Assembly: GCA_049322355.1 (NCBI GenBank)
Contig: JBMORG010000011.1
Span: 62,001 to 126,000 of the forward strand
Reading direction: 5' to 3'
DNA length: 64,000 bases
Source: 0-14-0-80-60-11 sp049322355
Lineage (GTDB): Bacteria > Desulfobacterota > Desulfobaccia > Desulfobaccales > 0-14-0-80-60-11
A program made the translations under genes and the position numbers. Positions 29,320-38,831 of this stretch are shown piece by piece. A model generated the notes under the pieces. The model worked only from the letters and a program-made list of their open reading frames with translations. It was not told the origin of the DNA and ran no database searches. Positions within the stretch are counted from its first letter, which is position 1, and each line of letters opens with the position of its first letter.

Positions 29320-30114
29320 ATGTTGGAAATGAAGGACGCGGTGGCAGTTATTACCGGAGCGGCCGGCGGCATCGGCGAAGAATTGGCAAAATACTGGGTT
29401 CAGCAAGGTGGCAAAGTAGTGCTGGCGGATGTCAGCATCGAAGGTCTGGAACGGGTAGAGGCTGAGATTAAAAACCTGGGCGGTCAAGCGACCACTATGG
29501 TCTGCGATACCACCAACGAGGAAGATTGCGGCAAACTGGCGGACCTGGCCATCGCGGCCTTCGGCGCCATCAACCTAGTGGCGCCCTGCGCCGGCATCAT
29601 CCGGGACGGCCTGTTCCTGTCTCCTGACCGGGAAACCGGCAAAGTCACTAAAAAAATGTCTCTGGGAAATTTCCAGGCTGTCCTTGACATCAACCTGACC
29701 GGGGTATTTATCACGGTCCGGGAATGCGCCGAGCGCATGATCAATCACGGCTGTCGCGGCTTGATCTGCCTGTTTTCCTCTACCAGTTCTCTGGGCACCG
29801 CCGGGCAGATAAATTATTCTTCCACCAAGGCTGCCATGAGCGTGATGCCCAAAGTGATTACTGCGGAGTTTTTCCGGCGCGGCCTGGCGGACAAAATCCG
29901 CTGCGTAGCCATCGCCCCCGGCTATGTGGGCACTCCCATGGTGCGCGGCATGGACCAGAAAGCTTTGGGAAAAATCCTGGAGCAGGTGCCCATTGGCCGC
30001 CTCGTCGAGCCGGCGGAGGTGGCCTCATTGATCGGGGAACTCTACCGCAACGAAGCCATCGCCGGGGAAACCTTCTTTATCCACGGGGGGCTGCGCTTGG
30101 GATCCAAAGGCTAA
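29320..30114 (+). CDS. SDR-family acetoacetyl-CoA/3-oxoacyl reductase (PhaB-like)
   Basis: 264 aa short-chain dehydrogenase/reductase. The nucleotide-binding TGAAGGIGEELA opens the protein. The active-site Ser-Tyr-Lys is in SSTSSLGTAGQINYSSTKAA, and PGYVGTPM follows. The usual NNAG motif after strand 4 is changed to PCAG (VAPCAGII). As the last gene of the PHA run it probably reduces acetoacetyl-CoA to 3-hydroxybutyryl-CoA, though a FabG-type role is possible. AGGAAAGGATC precedes the ATG. Confidence 0.85.
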   Translation: MLEMKDAVAVITGAAGGIGEELAKYWVQQGGKVVLADVSIEGLERVEAEIKNLGGQATTMVCDTTNEEDCGKLADLAIAAFGAINLVAPCAGIIRDGLFLSPDRETGKVTKKMSLGNFQAVLDINLTGVFITVRECAERMINHGCRGLICLFSSTSSLGTAGQINYSSTKAAMSVMPKVITAEFFRRGLADKIRCVAIAPGYVGTPMVRGMDQKALGKILEQVPIGRLVEPAEVASLIGELYRNEAIAGETFFIHGGLRLGSKG

Positions 30115-30154
30115 AGCGCCCACAATCAAAAAATCCGCCAGTTGCCCCAAAATG

Positions 30155-30184
30155 GCCCCAGTTGCTAAGCCTGCTGGGGCTTTT
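30155..30184 (+). terminator. Terminator after the PHA cluster
   Basis: GCCCCAG (30155-30161), a 12-nt loop, CTGGGGC (30174-30180), then TTTT. It lies 40 nt after the reductase stop. Confidence 0.6.
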
Positions 30185-30545
30185 ACCGCGAAAACACTTG
30201 CACGCCAGCTTGACGGAAGGATACCGGACCTTGTTGGAAGAGAAAATGGTCGCCACCGGCTAAGGTCAGATCGGGGTCCAGGGAGCACGGACTGGATACT
30301 ACCAAGGTAAAAAGAGTTTCTCTGTTTATATGGGAACTGGCTGCCGGAAATCCAACCCCAGTTTGTAATAAATAAGCTGGATGAGAAGCAAAGGTGAGGG
30401 GTTTGTTAAAGAAAGACTTTGGGGCAGGCGTCTCACTTTATTAGCTTGTCAAACATGGACCTAGGAGGAAGAGATGGAGGCCCCCCGAAATTGAAATATA
30501 TGAAGAAAGCCTCTGGCCCCTTCCCCCGATATCCATTAAACAAGT
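30185..30545. other. 360-bp spacer between convergent units
   Basis: No gene is supported. It separates the plus-strand PHA genes from the minus-strand ribosomal protein operon. No recognisable repeat or RNA was seen. Confidence 0.5.
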
Positions 30546-30995
30546 TCAGACGGTTTCAGCCACCACTTCCACCGTGATGGTGCCCTTGACTTCGGGGGCC
30601 AGGCGGACGGTGACTTCGTAAGTGCCCAGCTTTTTGATGGGTTCCGCCAGTTCCAATTGCCTTTTATCCACGTCAAACCCCTTATCGGCCATAGCCTCGG
30701 CGATCATGGCCGTGGTGACGGAGCCGTAGAGCCGGTCTTCCTCACCTGCTCTCTGGGCGATGGTAACACTCACGCCCTGGAGGTGGGCCACCTGGACCAA
30801 GGCGGCTTCCCGGGCCCGGGCCTGGGCCTGGAGATACTTGGCCTTGGCCTGCTCCACCCGGGCCAGATTGCCGGGCGTGGCTTCCATGGCCTTCCCCTGG
30901 GGAATCAGATAATTGCGGGCATAGCCCCGGGCCACATCCACCACTGCGCCCATGGCACCCAATGGGGTGACATCTTCCGTTAAGATAACTTTCAA
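30546..30995 (-). CDS. rplI: Ribosomal protein bL9
   Basis: 149 aa, full length for bL9. It binds 23S rRNA near the L1 stalk base. It begins MKVILTEDVTPLGAMG and has the signature RNYLIPQGKAMEAT, a long connecting helix rich in Ala/Arg/Gln, and a C-terminal domain with RLYGSVTTAMIAEA. Final gene of the rpsF-rpsR-DUF2232-rplI operon; AGGAGGATATTCTC precedes its ATG. Confidence 0.98.
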   Translation of the reverse strand: MKVILTEDVTPLGAMGAVVDVARGYARNYLIPQGKAMEATPGNLARVEQAKAKYLQAQARAREAALVQVAHLQGVSVTIAQRAGEEDRLYGSVTTAMIAEAMADKGFDVDKRQLELAEPIKKLGTYEVTVRLAPEVKGTITVEVVAETV

Positions 30996-31008
30996 GAGAA
31001 TATCCTCC

Positions 31009-31947
31009 TCAGGACTCCTTGGGCCGATGCAACCTGCGAAAATCCAGCCACAGATCCATTAACCCGAGGGCGATAATCAAGAAAAACACCGGATTTAAGA
31101 ACATCAAGGGATAGCCGATCATCCGAAGAGCTTTAGGCAAACCCAAGCGATGGAACCAGGTGGAAATCACCGCCAACCCCTGAGCAAAATAAAGCACCGC
31201 CAGCACCAGTAGCAGGTTGAGGCCGATGAACCGCACCCCGGATACCGGCACCAGCAAGAGAAACCCGGCCCCCAACAAGGCGAAGATCAACCACTCCGGG
31301 GCCACCCACTGATTCAAGGGCGGCTCCGGTTCGCCCCAACCCAAGAGAAAGCACAACTGCCGGGCGAGGACCACATTAAGCCAGGCCACCAGGGCCGAAT
31401 TTGCCACCATCAGCCCCGGCAGAAGGCGCTCCAGCAAAACCCTCACCTCACCTTGGGGAATCCCCGGAATCAGGGGATCTGGTGAGCCGCCGCCGGCGTC
31501 CCCCAAGACCTTGCCCACGGTTTCCATGACCTCAGCAGTCTTCTGGGCCAACAGGTCATGGGGGGTCATCCCCAAGTAAAGCGCCTGACCTAAAAAGATC
31601 AGCACAGCCAAACCGTTTAAGGCCATCACCGTCAGGATGATGGCCTGGGGAGCCCAAACTCCCCGCCACTGGAGGCTGGTCAGCAGCACCCCCATGGCCA
31701 ACAGATTCAGAAAACCCAGGTTTTGCCAGAGGGTGTCCAGCGCGGGATTCAAACTGAAAATGAGAACCAACGCGGCCAGGGCCAGCAACAGGGCCGCCAG
31801 CTCACCTGACCGCCAGCCCGCCACCAATACCGGCAAGGGTGTTAGGACGCCAACCAGCAGGTAGGCCAGAGGATTTACCTGAGCCCCCAGGAACCCCGCC
31901 AGGAGAGCGCTCAGGCAGATCAACCAGACCAAGCGACCCCGGCCCAC
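31009..31947 (-). CDS. DUF2232 (YybS-like) membrane protein
   Basis: 312 aa with eight or so transmembrane helices. It lies between rpsR and rplI, the usual place of the DUF2232/YybS family. The start appears to be GTG at 31947. The C-terminal helices (SGVRFIGLNLLLVLAVLYFAQGLAV, then MFLNPVFFLIIALGLMDLWLDFR) carry the family's typical pattern. Function unknown; no transport motif is seen. Its stop lies 14 nt before rplI. Confidence 0.85.
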   Translation of the reverse strand: MGRGRLVWLICLSALLAGFLGAQVNPLAYLLVGVLTPLPVLVAGWRSGELAALLLALAALVLIFSLNPALDTLWQNLGFLNLLAMGVLLTSLQWRGVWAPQAIILTVMALNGLAVLIFLGQALYLGMTPHDLLAQKTAEVMETVGKVLGDAGGGSPDPLIPGIPQGEVRVLLERLLPGLMVANSALVAWLNVVLARQLCFLLGWGEPEPPLNQWVAPEWLIFALLGAGFLLLVPVSGVRFIGLNLLLVLAVLYFAQGLAVISTWFHRLGLPKALRMIGYPLMFLNPVFFLIIALGLMDLWLDFRRLHRPKES

Positions 31948-31968
31948 GGATTCACCCGCCTTAAGCCC

Positions 31969-32226
31969 TTACATGGGCGGCTGTTGGGGGGTATAAGAGA
32001 TCAGGGCCAGGAGCCTGGCTTGTTTAATGGCTCTGGTGACCCGCCGCTGATGACGGGCGCAGTTCCCCGAGATGCGCCGGGGAATAATCTTGCCCCGCTC
32101 CGTGACAAACTGTCTTAAGGTGTTGACATCCTTATAATCAATGGGCAAATTGGCGTCCACGCAGAAACGACAGACCTTGCGGCGGACGTAAAATTGTTTC
32201 CGTTTACGACGGGGCATGACAGGCAC
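31969..32226 (-). CDS. rpsR: Ribosomal protein bS18
   Basis: 85 aa. Typical bS18 features: RRKRKQFYVRRKVCRFC, YKDVNTLRQFV, GKIIPRRISGNCARHQRRVTRAIKQAR. The GTG at 32226 is the better start: GGAGG, inside the end of rpsF, is 8 nt before it, whereas the next ATG (32217) would be 17 nt away. It follows rpsF with 3 nt between them, consistent with coupled translation of the S6-S18 pair. Confidence 0.97.
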   Translation of the reverse strand: MPVMPRRKRKQFYVRRKVCRFCVDANLPIDYKDVNTLRQFVTERGKIIPRRISGNCARHQRRVTRAIKQARLLALISYTPQQPPM

Positions 32227-32229
32227 GGA

Positions 32230-32685
32230 TTAGTCCTCCTTAACCGGGGCTTCGGGTTCTTCAAAAGCAGGGGCGGCGGCTTCCACCGGGACTACTGGTT
32301 CCTCTGCACTTGCCACGGCTTCGGGTTCGGCCTCCGGCGCGGCCGCCTTGGCCTTGGCCTTGGCCGCGATCTCGGCCTGCAAAGCCTCCAAGTTAACTTT
32401 GTCGGATTTTTTGGTGGTGAGGTACCGGATGATGCGGTCGTCAATCCGGTAATTGCGTTCCAACTCTTTAACCGTCTCGGACGTCCCGGCAAAATCGGCC
32501 AACACGTAATAGCCCCGGACAGTGCCCTGGATCTTGTAGGACAGCTTGCGACGGCCCCACTCTTCCAGCCCTACCAGGGTTCCACCTTGGGAGGAGATAA
32601 TCCTGGAAAACTTGTCGATGGCGGACTTGACTTCTTCATCCGGGAGGTCGCCATTTACCACCCAGACGGACTCATAGCGGCGCAT
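32230..32685 (-). CDS. rpsF: Ribosomal protein bS6
   Basis: 151 aa, somewhat longer than usual. The first 95 residues are the bS6 fold (MRRYESVWVVNGDLPDEEV, RRKLSYKIQGTVRGYYVLADFAG). The last 50 residues are an Ala/Glu/Pro/Val-rich low-complexity acidic tail (AKAKAKAAAPEAEPEA...). bS6 forms a heterodimer with bS18, encoded next. AAGGAGGC lies just before the ATG. Confidence 0.97.
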   Translation of the reverse strand: MRRYESVWVVNGDLPDEEVKSAIDKFSRIISSQGGTLVGLEEWGRRKLSYKIQGTVRGYYVLADFAGTSETVKELERNYRIDDRIIRYLTTKKSDKVNLEALQAEIAAKAKAKAAAPEAEPEAVASAEEPVVPVEAAAPAFEEPEAPVKED

Positions 32686-32820
32686 TCTGCCTCCTTATGG
32701 TCTTATGGCCCTGGTGCTCATTGGCCCAGAGCAAGGAGCTTTAAAAATATATATATTATTAAACTGATAAATATTTGTCAATCTCCTTTTTGTAAGTCAA
32801 TAAAAACCTTTTCTTTATGA

Positions 32821-33183
32821 TTAATAGGTCAATACTTTATCCATAGTGGAAATAAATTCGGCTGAGTCCTTAAAGGTTACAAATCGGGCATTTTTTCCTT
32901 TCAAATCTTCCTCGGAGACCCCCCGAGCCTTGGAACACCCTCCTCAGACATAAATGGGAATGCCCTGGGCTTTCACTTTCTGAAAGGTCTCTTTCAATGG
33001 CGGCCAGCCCACGGGGACTACGGCGTCAATCACCGCATCCCGGATCAGCACCACTGCCTCTCCGGCTAAAGAGATGTGAACTTCATCGCCCCTTTCTTGG
33101 TTGGCTAAAGCTTGAAGAAAGGGAAAACAGGCACGTGTGGGATTTTCCGAGCCTACCATGACGTGGAACAGTATCCTTGCCAT
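32821..33183 (-). CDS. DsrE-like selenoprotein (in-frame UGA = Sec)
   Basis: DsrE/DsrF-type small sulfur-relay or redox protein, 120 aa if the TGA at 32944-32946 (codon 80) is read as selenocysteine. Upstream: MARILFHVMVGSENPTRACFPF, typical DsrE. Past the TGA, the same frame continues GGCSKARGVSEEDL...STMDKVLTY to TAA at 32821. Homologues have Cys-x-x-Cys-x-x-Ala-Arg-Gly here, so the UGA replaces the first Cys, giving a U-G-G-C redox motif. A stem-loop 17 nt after the UGA fits a bacterial SECIS. AAGGAGGTGCACA leads into the ATG. Conventional annotation would truncate this gene. A nonsense mutation is the alternative; the conserved downstream frame argues against it. Confidence 0.85.
32911..32927 (-). 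promoter_or_regulatory. Candidate SECIS element of the DsrE-like gene
   Basis: The minus-strand RNA folds CUCGG-GGGGUCU-CCGAG. The stem starts 17 nt after the UGA and the loop begins with G, 22 nt after it. That meets the usual bacterial SECIS rule: a short stem, an apical loop 16-37 nt downstream, and a G among the first two loop bases. Confidence 0.65.
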
Positions 33184-33533
33184 TGTGCACCTCCTTCAAA
33201 TTTGGGACCTCTGCATAATTATGCATTTTCCAAAATCAAAAGGTTTCCCTCGAGGCACATACGAACACAAAATCAGGTTTACAGGATATTTTCAATAATA
33301 AGATAGGGTGGCATGACCCCTAATTCAAGCAGACAACTATTTTTGGCCTTTGCTCGGTTTCGGCTTCCTGAAATGACAAAGATGATTTTTGGTATCTAAG
33401 ATATTGCGGAATGAGTAAGAGGCACTTACGGGTTAAGAAAGCTTTGCAGGCCGCAACCGGGAGGGCGTAAGCTTGAAATTTCCCTCCTTAAGATTGTGGG
33501 GAGGGCAGAAAAACTCTGCCCTCCCCAAAGGAT
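33184..33533. other. 350-bp spacer, no gene seen
   Basis: AT-rich in its first half, presumably with the promoter of the DsrE-like gene. A gapped AAGCTT...AAGCTT inverted pair (33438-33475) may form a stem. No coding frame is credible. Confidence 0.45.
33498..33526 (-). terminator. Strong hairpin after the glycine-zipper lipoprotein
   Basis: A 12-bp perfect stem, GGGGAGGGCAGA/TCTGCCCTCCCC, with a 5-nt loop, 7 nt past the stop codon. No T-run follows on the minus strand, so termination may be incomplete or the stem may act as an mRNA 3' stabiliser. Confidence 0.55.
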
Positions 33534-34169
33534 TTATTGCACGGTGAACATCGCGTCCCGCTGGGAGGTGCCATAACTGCTCATTACCCGGCTGGTGACG
33601 GTATAGTTGCCGGGGGAAGCGTTGCTGGGCAAAGCATATGAGACGCTGTCGTTATATGTGCCGTTGGCATTGGACACCGTAGTCTGGTAAGGCGACCCCA
33701 CCATTTGCCCATTGTACCGAATCTCCCGGGACAGGTTGACAGAGACCGGGGCGTTGGAGGGGGTCAGGATAGTGTAAGTCATGCCCAGGTTAACCTGTTG
33801 CCCTGGCCGCACAGTGCTGGGGGAGGCACTCACGCTGTCTATGCTGACGACGTTTCCCTGACCCTGGTAGTTATAGGCCTGGGCCGCAGCCCGGGAGGAA
33901 CGGATCTCGCTGTTGCGGTGGGAAGCATAGAGAGCCGCCCCCACGCCACCCAGGACGCCACCCGCAGCCGCGCCGACCCAGGCGCCGGTGGCGGCAGATC
34001 CGGTGGCCGCGCCGATGATGGAACCGATGGCCGCACCGGTGGCAGCCCCACCCAAGGCCCCGGCTCCCGCGGACCGGTATGGGTCATAATAGCCGGTTTC
34101 GGTGGCACAGCCCACCAGAGATACGGCAAAACACACTACAGTTGCAATCGCCAACCACTTCCGGGTCAT
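33534..34169 (-). CDS. Glycine-zipper lipoprotein
   Basis: 211 aa. A lipobox LVGC at about residue 21 predicts lipid anchoring. Residues 33-85 form glycine-zipper repeats (GAGALGGAATGAAIG..., GAWVGAAAGGVLGG) that can insert in or span the membrane. The C-terminal 100 residues form a beta-sandwich-like domain (VSASPSTVRPGQQVNLGMTY ... SPGNYTVTSRV). Resembles outer-membrane glycine-zipper lipoproteins with an added Ig-like module. AGGAGGGACAAA precedes the ATG. Role unknown, likely envelope structure. Confidence 0.8.
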   Translation of the reverse strand: MTRKWLAIATVVCFAVSLVGCATETGYYDPYRSAGAGALGGAATGAAIGSIIGAATGSAATGAWVGAAAGGVLGGVGAALYASHRNSEIRSSRAAAQAYNYQGQGNVVSIDSVSASPSTVRPGQQVNLGMTYTILTPSNAPVSVNLSREIRYNGQMVGSPYQTTVSNANGTYNDSVSYALPSNASPGNYTVTSRVMSSYGTSQRDAMFTVQ

Positions 34170-34391
34170 TTTGTCCCTCCTATTGCATGCTGTTTAAGCC
34201 AGAAAGCCTGCACCGTTGTTTGGAAAAATCGACCATGATTAATTATCCTCTGGTTACATATACCATTAATTCATGTGCACCCGATATGCAACCCTGGGGG
34301 CCTCAATCAATTTCACCCCAGGTGCTCACCTTTGTGTGCTCCGGTGCGGGACGCAGGTCCCCTTGCATGCAACGGGTCTGCCCCAGGTGCG

Positions 34392-34811
34392 TCAAACCTC
34401 CCGCCCCACGGACATCCGCACCTGGTCCAGGATGCCGTTAACGAAGGCCCCGGAGGCCTCGCTGCCGTAGCGTTTGGCCATTTCCACCGCCTCGTTGATC
34501 ACCACCTTGGGCGGAATCCCCGGCTGGTACAGGAGTTCATAGATGGCCAGCCTCAGGAGGTTGCGGTCCACCACGGTCATGCGTTCCAGACGCCAGTGCT
34601 CCGAATAGCGCACGATCAAGGCATCCAGTTCCTCCTGGTGGGACCCAACTCCTTCCACCAGTTCCTTCAGATAGGCGGGAGGTGCGCCGCCTTCTTGAAA
34701 ATGGCTCCAGAACCGCTCCAAGGCCGCCGGATCAGGCGGCCCGGAGAACTCCCCCTGATAGAGAAATTGCAGGGCCCATTCCCGGCACCGGCTGCGGGAA
34801 TAAGCCGCCAA
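34392..34811 (-). CDS. nusB: Transcription antitermination factor NusB
   Basis: 139 aa. All-helical NusB fold: RSRCREWALQFLYQGEF, then the C-terminal signature RNLLRLAIYELLYQPGIPPKVVINEAVEMAKRYG and FVNGILDQVR. It binds boxA RNA with NusE in rRNA antitermination. The likely start is TTG (34811), 4 nt after the ribH stop; no ATG or GTG fits. The location after ribH is common in bacteria. Confidence 0.96.
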   Translation of the reverse strand: MAAYSRSRCREWALQFLYQGEFSGPPDPAALERFWSHFQEGGAPPAYLKELVEGVGSHQEELDALIVRYSEHWRLERMTVVDRNLLRLAIYELLYQPGIPPKVVINEAVEMAKRYGSEASGAFVNGILDQVRMSVGREV

Positions 34812-34815
34812 CCAG

Positions 34816-35283
34816 TCAGGCCCCCAACTCTTTCAGAAGATTGACCATCTCGATGGCGGCTTCTGCGGCGGCAAAACCCTTATTGCCGGCCTTGCTCCCG
34901 GCCCGTTCAATGGCCTGCTCCAGGGTATCGGTGGTCAGGATGCCAAAGGCAATGGGCACCCCGCTCTCCAGGGAGACCTGGGCGATCCCCTTGCTCACTT
35001 CCGCGGCCACGTAATCGAAATGAGGCGTAGAACCCCGAATCACCGCACCCAGGCAGATGACCGCGTCGCAGGCCCTGGCCTGGGCCAGTTGCTTTGCCAC
35101 CAGGGGAATTTCCCAGGCTCCGGGCACCCGCACCACCGTCAGGGCCTCCTCGCCGGCTCCCTGACGCCGCAGACAATCCAGGGCGCCATCCAGCAAACGC
35201 TCGGTGATAAAGGAATTAAAGCGGCTCACGACCAGAGCGAATTTCAGGCCCGCAGCGCCCAGTTTGCCTTCTAATGTTCGCAT
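34816..35283 (-). CDS. ribH: 6,7-dimethyl-8-ribityllumazine synthase
   Basis: 155 aa. Joins 5-amino-6-ribitylamino-uracil with 3,4-dihydroxy-2-butanone-4-phosphate. Family motifs: FALVVSRFNSFITERLLDGA, VPGAWEIPLVAKQLA, CLGAVIRGSTPHFDYVA with the catalytic His, and PIAFGILTTDTLEQAIERAG. Normal length. Third gene of ribE-ribBA-ribH-nusB. Confidence 0.98.
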   Translation of the reverse strand: MRTLEGKLGAAGLKFALVVSRFNSFITERLLDGALDCLRRQGAGEEALTVVRVPGAWEIPLVAKQLAQARACDAVICLGAVIRGSTPHFDYVAAEVSKGIAQVSLESGVPIAFGILTTDTLEQAIERAGSKAGNKGFAAAEAAIEMVNLLKELGA

Positions 35284-35298
35284 TTGACCCCCAGGTTT

Positions 35299-35389
35299 AT
35301 TAGGTTTTAGGTTCTGGGTTTTAGGTTCTGGGTTCTGGTTCGATTTTTTCTTAAGACCTGAAACCTAACCCCTAAAACCCGCTTTTAGA
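35299..35389. repeat. GGTTTTAGGTTCTGGG-type spacer repeat
   Basis: Between ribBA and ribH: tandem units of about 15 nt (TTTTAGGTTCTGGG) followed by an inverted arm (GACCTGAAACCTAACCCC). Similar short GGTTTT/GGTTTC runs occur at 36597-36625, 38563-38592, 42703-42722, 53450-53480 and 56193-56222. Confidence 0.6.
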
Positions 35390-36587
35390 CCATCTTCAGC
35401 ATGTGCCCCATCTTCAGGCACTTGGTCTTTAAGTAGTTGCGGTTTACCCGGTTAGGCGGAATCTCCAGGGATACCCGCTCCACCATGGTAAGACCGTAAC
35501 CTTCCAGTCCGATGATTTTTTTGGGATTGTTGGTCATGAGGCGCATCTTGCGGACTCCCAAATCCCTAAGGATTTGGGCCCCAATGCCGTAGTCCCGGAG
35601 GTCGGCCTTGAACCCCAAGGCCTCGTTGGCTTCCACCGTATCCGCGCCCTGGTCCTGAAGCTCATAGGCCCTAAGCTTATTGATCAAGCCGATGCCCCGG
35701 CCCTCCTGATGCATATAGAGGATGACCCCTTGACCTTCGGACTGCACCAGTTCCATGGCGGCCTCCAATTGATCGCCGCAATCGCACCGCAGGGAATGGA
35801 AAACGTCGCCGGTGACGCACTCGGAATGGACCCGGACCAAAACGGGTAAATCGGGGTTGATTTCTCCTTTCACCAGGGCAACGTGCTGGTTGTCATCCAC
35901 GTCGTTGTCGTAAGCAATCGCGGTAAATTCGCCGAAGTAAGTGGGCAGCTTGACGGTAGCCCGGCGGTGGACAAAGGATTCGTGCCGCAGCCGATGTTCC
36001 ACCAGATCGGCGATGGTGGCAATTTTGATATCATGTTCCGCGGCAAATTGTTCCAGGTCCGGCATCCGGGCCATGGTGCCGTCGTCTTTCATGACCTCGC
36101 AGATAACCGCCGCGCCTTTCATCCCGGCCAGGCGGGCCAAATCTACAGAGCCCTCAGTCTGCCCGGTGCGGACCAAAACACCGCCTTTACGGGCCCGGAT
36201 GGGAAAGACGTGCCCCGGGCTTACCAGGTCGTCTGGGTGGGCATTATCGGCCACTGCAGTGAGAATAGTGGTGGCCCGGTCTGCGGCGGAAATCCCGGTG
36301 GTGACCCCCCGCCGGGCTTCAACGGACACGGTGAACGCAGTCTGGAAGCCCGACTGGTTGTTCCGCACCATTTGGGGTAATTGCAGGCGCTCCACAATTT
36401 CAGGACTAAGTGCCAGGCAGATAAGCCCTCGACCAAATCGGGCCATGAAATTGATGGCCTCCGGCGTGACCAGCTCCGCCGCCATGGTGAGATCGCCTTC
36501 GTTTTCCCGGTCTTCGTCATCCACCAGAATGATCATCTTGCCCTGGCGGATATCTTTGATGGCTTCTTCAATGGGTGCTACTGACAT
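35385..36587 (-). CDS. ribBA: Bifunctional DHBP synthase / GTP cyclohydrolase II
   Basis: 400 aa. The N-terminal half is 3,4-dihydroxy-2-butanone-4-phosphate synthase, with DDEDRENEGDLTMAAE and TPEAINFMA. The C-terminal half is GTP cyclohydrolase II with zinc ligands in ECVTGDVFHSLRCDCGDQL and HQEGRGIGL. It makes both riboflavin precursors from ribulose-5-phosphate and GTP. Located between ribE and ribH. No ribD is present in this window. Confidence 0.98.
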   Translation of the reverse strand: MSVAPIEEAIKDIRQGKMIILVDDEDRENEGDLTMAAELVTPEAINFMARFGRGLICLALSPEIVERLQLPQMVRNNQSGFQTAFTVSVEARRGVTTGISAADRATTILTAVADNAHPDDLVSPGHVFPIRARKGGVLVRTGQTEGSVDLARLAGMKGAAVICEVMKDDGTMARMPDLEQFAAEHDIKIATIADLVEHRLRHESFVHRRATVKLPTYFGEFTAIAYDNDVDDNQHVALVKGEINPDLPVLVRVHSECVTGDVFHSLRCDCGDQLEAAMELVQSEGQGVILYMHQEGRGIGLINKLRAYELQDQGADTVEANEALGFKADLRDYGIGAQILRDLGVRKMRLMTNNPKKIIGLEGYGLTMVERVSLEIPPNRVNRNYLKTKCLKMGHMLKMV

Positions 36588-36676
36588 TTTAGTTTCCTGT
36601 TTTCGGTTTTCGTTTTCAGTGGCAACTGCATTCTTGCCGATTTTGTCGTCCTGACCCCTGGCCCCTGATCCCTGCC

Positions 36677-37321
36677 TTATAAAAACCCGTGCCGAGCCAG
36701 GAGTTCCGCGGTGACCCCCTCTCCCTGGGGCGAATCTTTTCCCAGCAGCCGGGCCACGTATTTGCCAATGATATCTGTCTCCAGGTTGACCCGGTCTCCA
36801 ACCTTGAGGGTATCCAGGGTTGTGGCTTTGGCAGTATGAGGAATAATGTTCACGGTAAAGGTAGTGCCCTGGCAGGAATTCACGGTCAGGGAGACCCCCT
36901 CGACTGCGATGGAGCCTTTTTCAATGACCAGGCGGCTCAGGGTTGCCGGCATCTCAAACTTCAGCCCCAAATGGGCCGGGCCCGGCCGCCGCTCCCGCAG
37001 CACACCGATGCCGTCCACGTGACCGGTGACCAGGTGACCACCCAGGCGGTCCCCCATTCTTAAGGCTCTTTCTAAGTTTACCCGGTCCCCCACCTTTTTC
37101 AAGGGGAAAGTCGTGCGGGCCAGGGTCTCCGGTGAAACCTCGAAGCTGGCCCGGGGCGGGTTGATGGCCACTACCGTCAGGCAGGCCCCGGCCACGGCCA
37201 CCGACTCCCCCAAGGTGAGTTCCCCAGCGGGAAACGAAGTCTTGAGGGTGAGGCGCAGGCCTTCGGCCATGGACGTTATGCCGGCAATTTCGCCGACCCC
37301 TTCCACCAGCCCGGTGAACAT
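36677..37321 (-). CDS. ribE: Riboflavin synthase, alpha subunit
   Basis: 214 aa. Two lumazine-binding repeats, starting MFTGLVEGVGEI and HLVTGHVDGIGVL, with EGVSLTVN in the second. It dismutates two lumazines to riboflavin. First gene of the rib run. No FMN riboswitch signature was recognised upstream in the short spacer to 37400. Confidence 0.98.
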   Translation of the reverse strand: MFTGLVEGVGEIAGITSMAEGLRLTLKTSFPAGELTLGESVAVAGACLTVVAINPPRASFEVSPETLARTTFPLKKVGDRVNLERALRMGDRLGGHLVTGHVDGIGVLRERRPGPAHLGLKFEMPATLSRLVIEKGSIAVEGVSLTVNSCQGTTFTVNIIPHTAKATTLDTLKVGDRVNLETDIIGKYVARLLGKDSPQGEGVTAELLARHGFL

Positions 37322-37402
37322 TTTTGGATTTCATCCTTTAAGCGGCGAATTATGCTAGGATTTTACACTATCAGGGCGGATAAGAAAATGTCTTTGCCGC
37401 AT

Positions 37403-37432
37403 AAAAAAGCGGCGCCTCCCGGAAGGCGCCGC
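37403..37432 (-). terminator. Rho-independent terminator of the aldolase gene
   Basis: Minus-strand GCGGCGCCT-TCCGGG-AGGCGCCGC (37409-37432), directly followed by six T. A 9-bp GC-rich stem with a T-run: a textbook terminator, about 50 nt after the aldolase stop. Confidence 0.93.
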
Positions 37433-37483
37433 ATAACCTCAAGCGCAACGGAATTGTCAGTCCCCTGCTCCGTTGGCCTTGGG

Positions 37484-38536
<1,053 letters not shown>

Positions 38537-38690
38537 TCGCCACCTCCTTAAGAGCAGTTTTTAGATTTCAGGTTTCAGGTTTTGGGTTTTGAGCCTAAGA
38601 ATCGGTCCAAAAATCATCTTGTTGTCGCCGACGAGGGTGGCGGCGCCACATTTTCATGGTTTTGGGTGCGCCAATGGCCCATGAATGGCT

Positions 38691-38715
38691 CGTTCCCAAG
38701 TTGTACTTGGGAACG
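38691..38715. repeat. GTTCCCAAG palindromic repeat unit
   Basis: A perfect 10-bp inverted repeat CGTTCCCAAG/CTTGGGAACG with a 5-nt loop, in the spacer between lpxB and the aldolase gene. Palindromes of this kind recur as dispersed intergenic repeats in many bacteria. Confidence 0.65.
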
Positions 38716-38831
38716 AAATTTTTATCCCAAGCTCCGCCTGGGCACCTTCACCATGCATCGCGGGCATTGTCCGCCAAGATATATTTTTTGTGGACCGTAC
38801 CCACCTTCTTAAATATAAGATTGATGCAATA

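Noticed and set aside
37322..37480. FMN riboswitch upstream of ribE
   Set aside because: None of the conserved FMN aptamer sequence was seen; the space is short and already holds the aldolase terminator.
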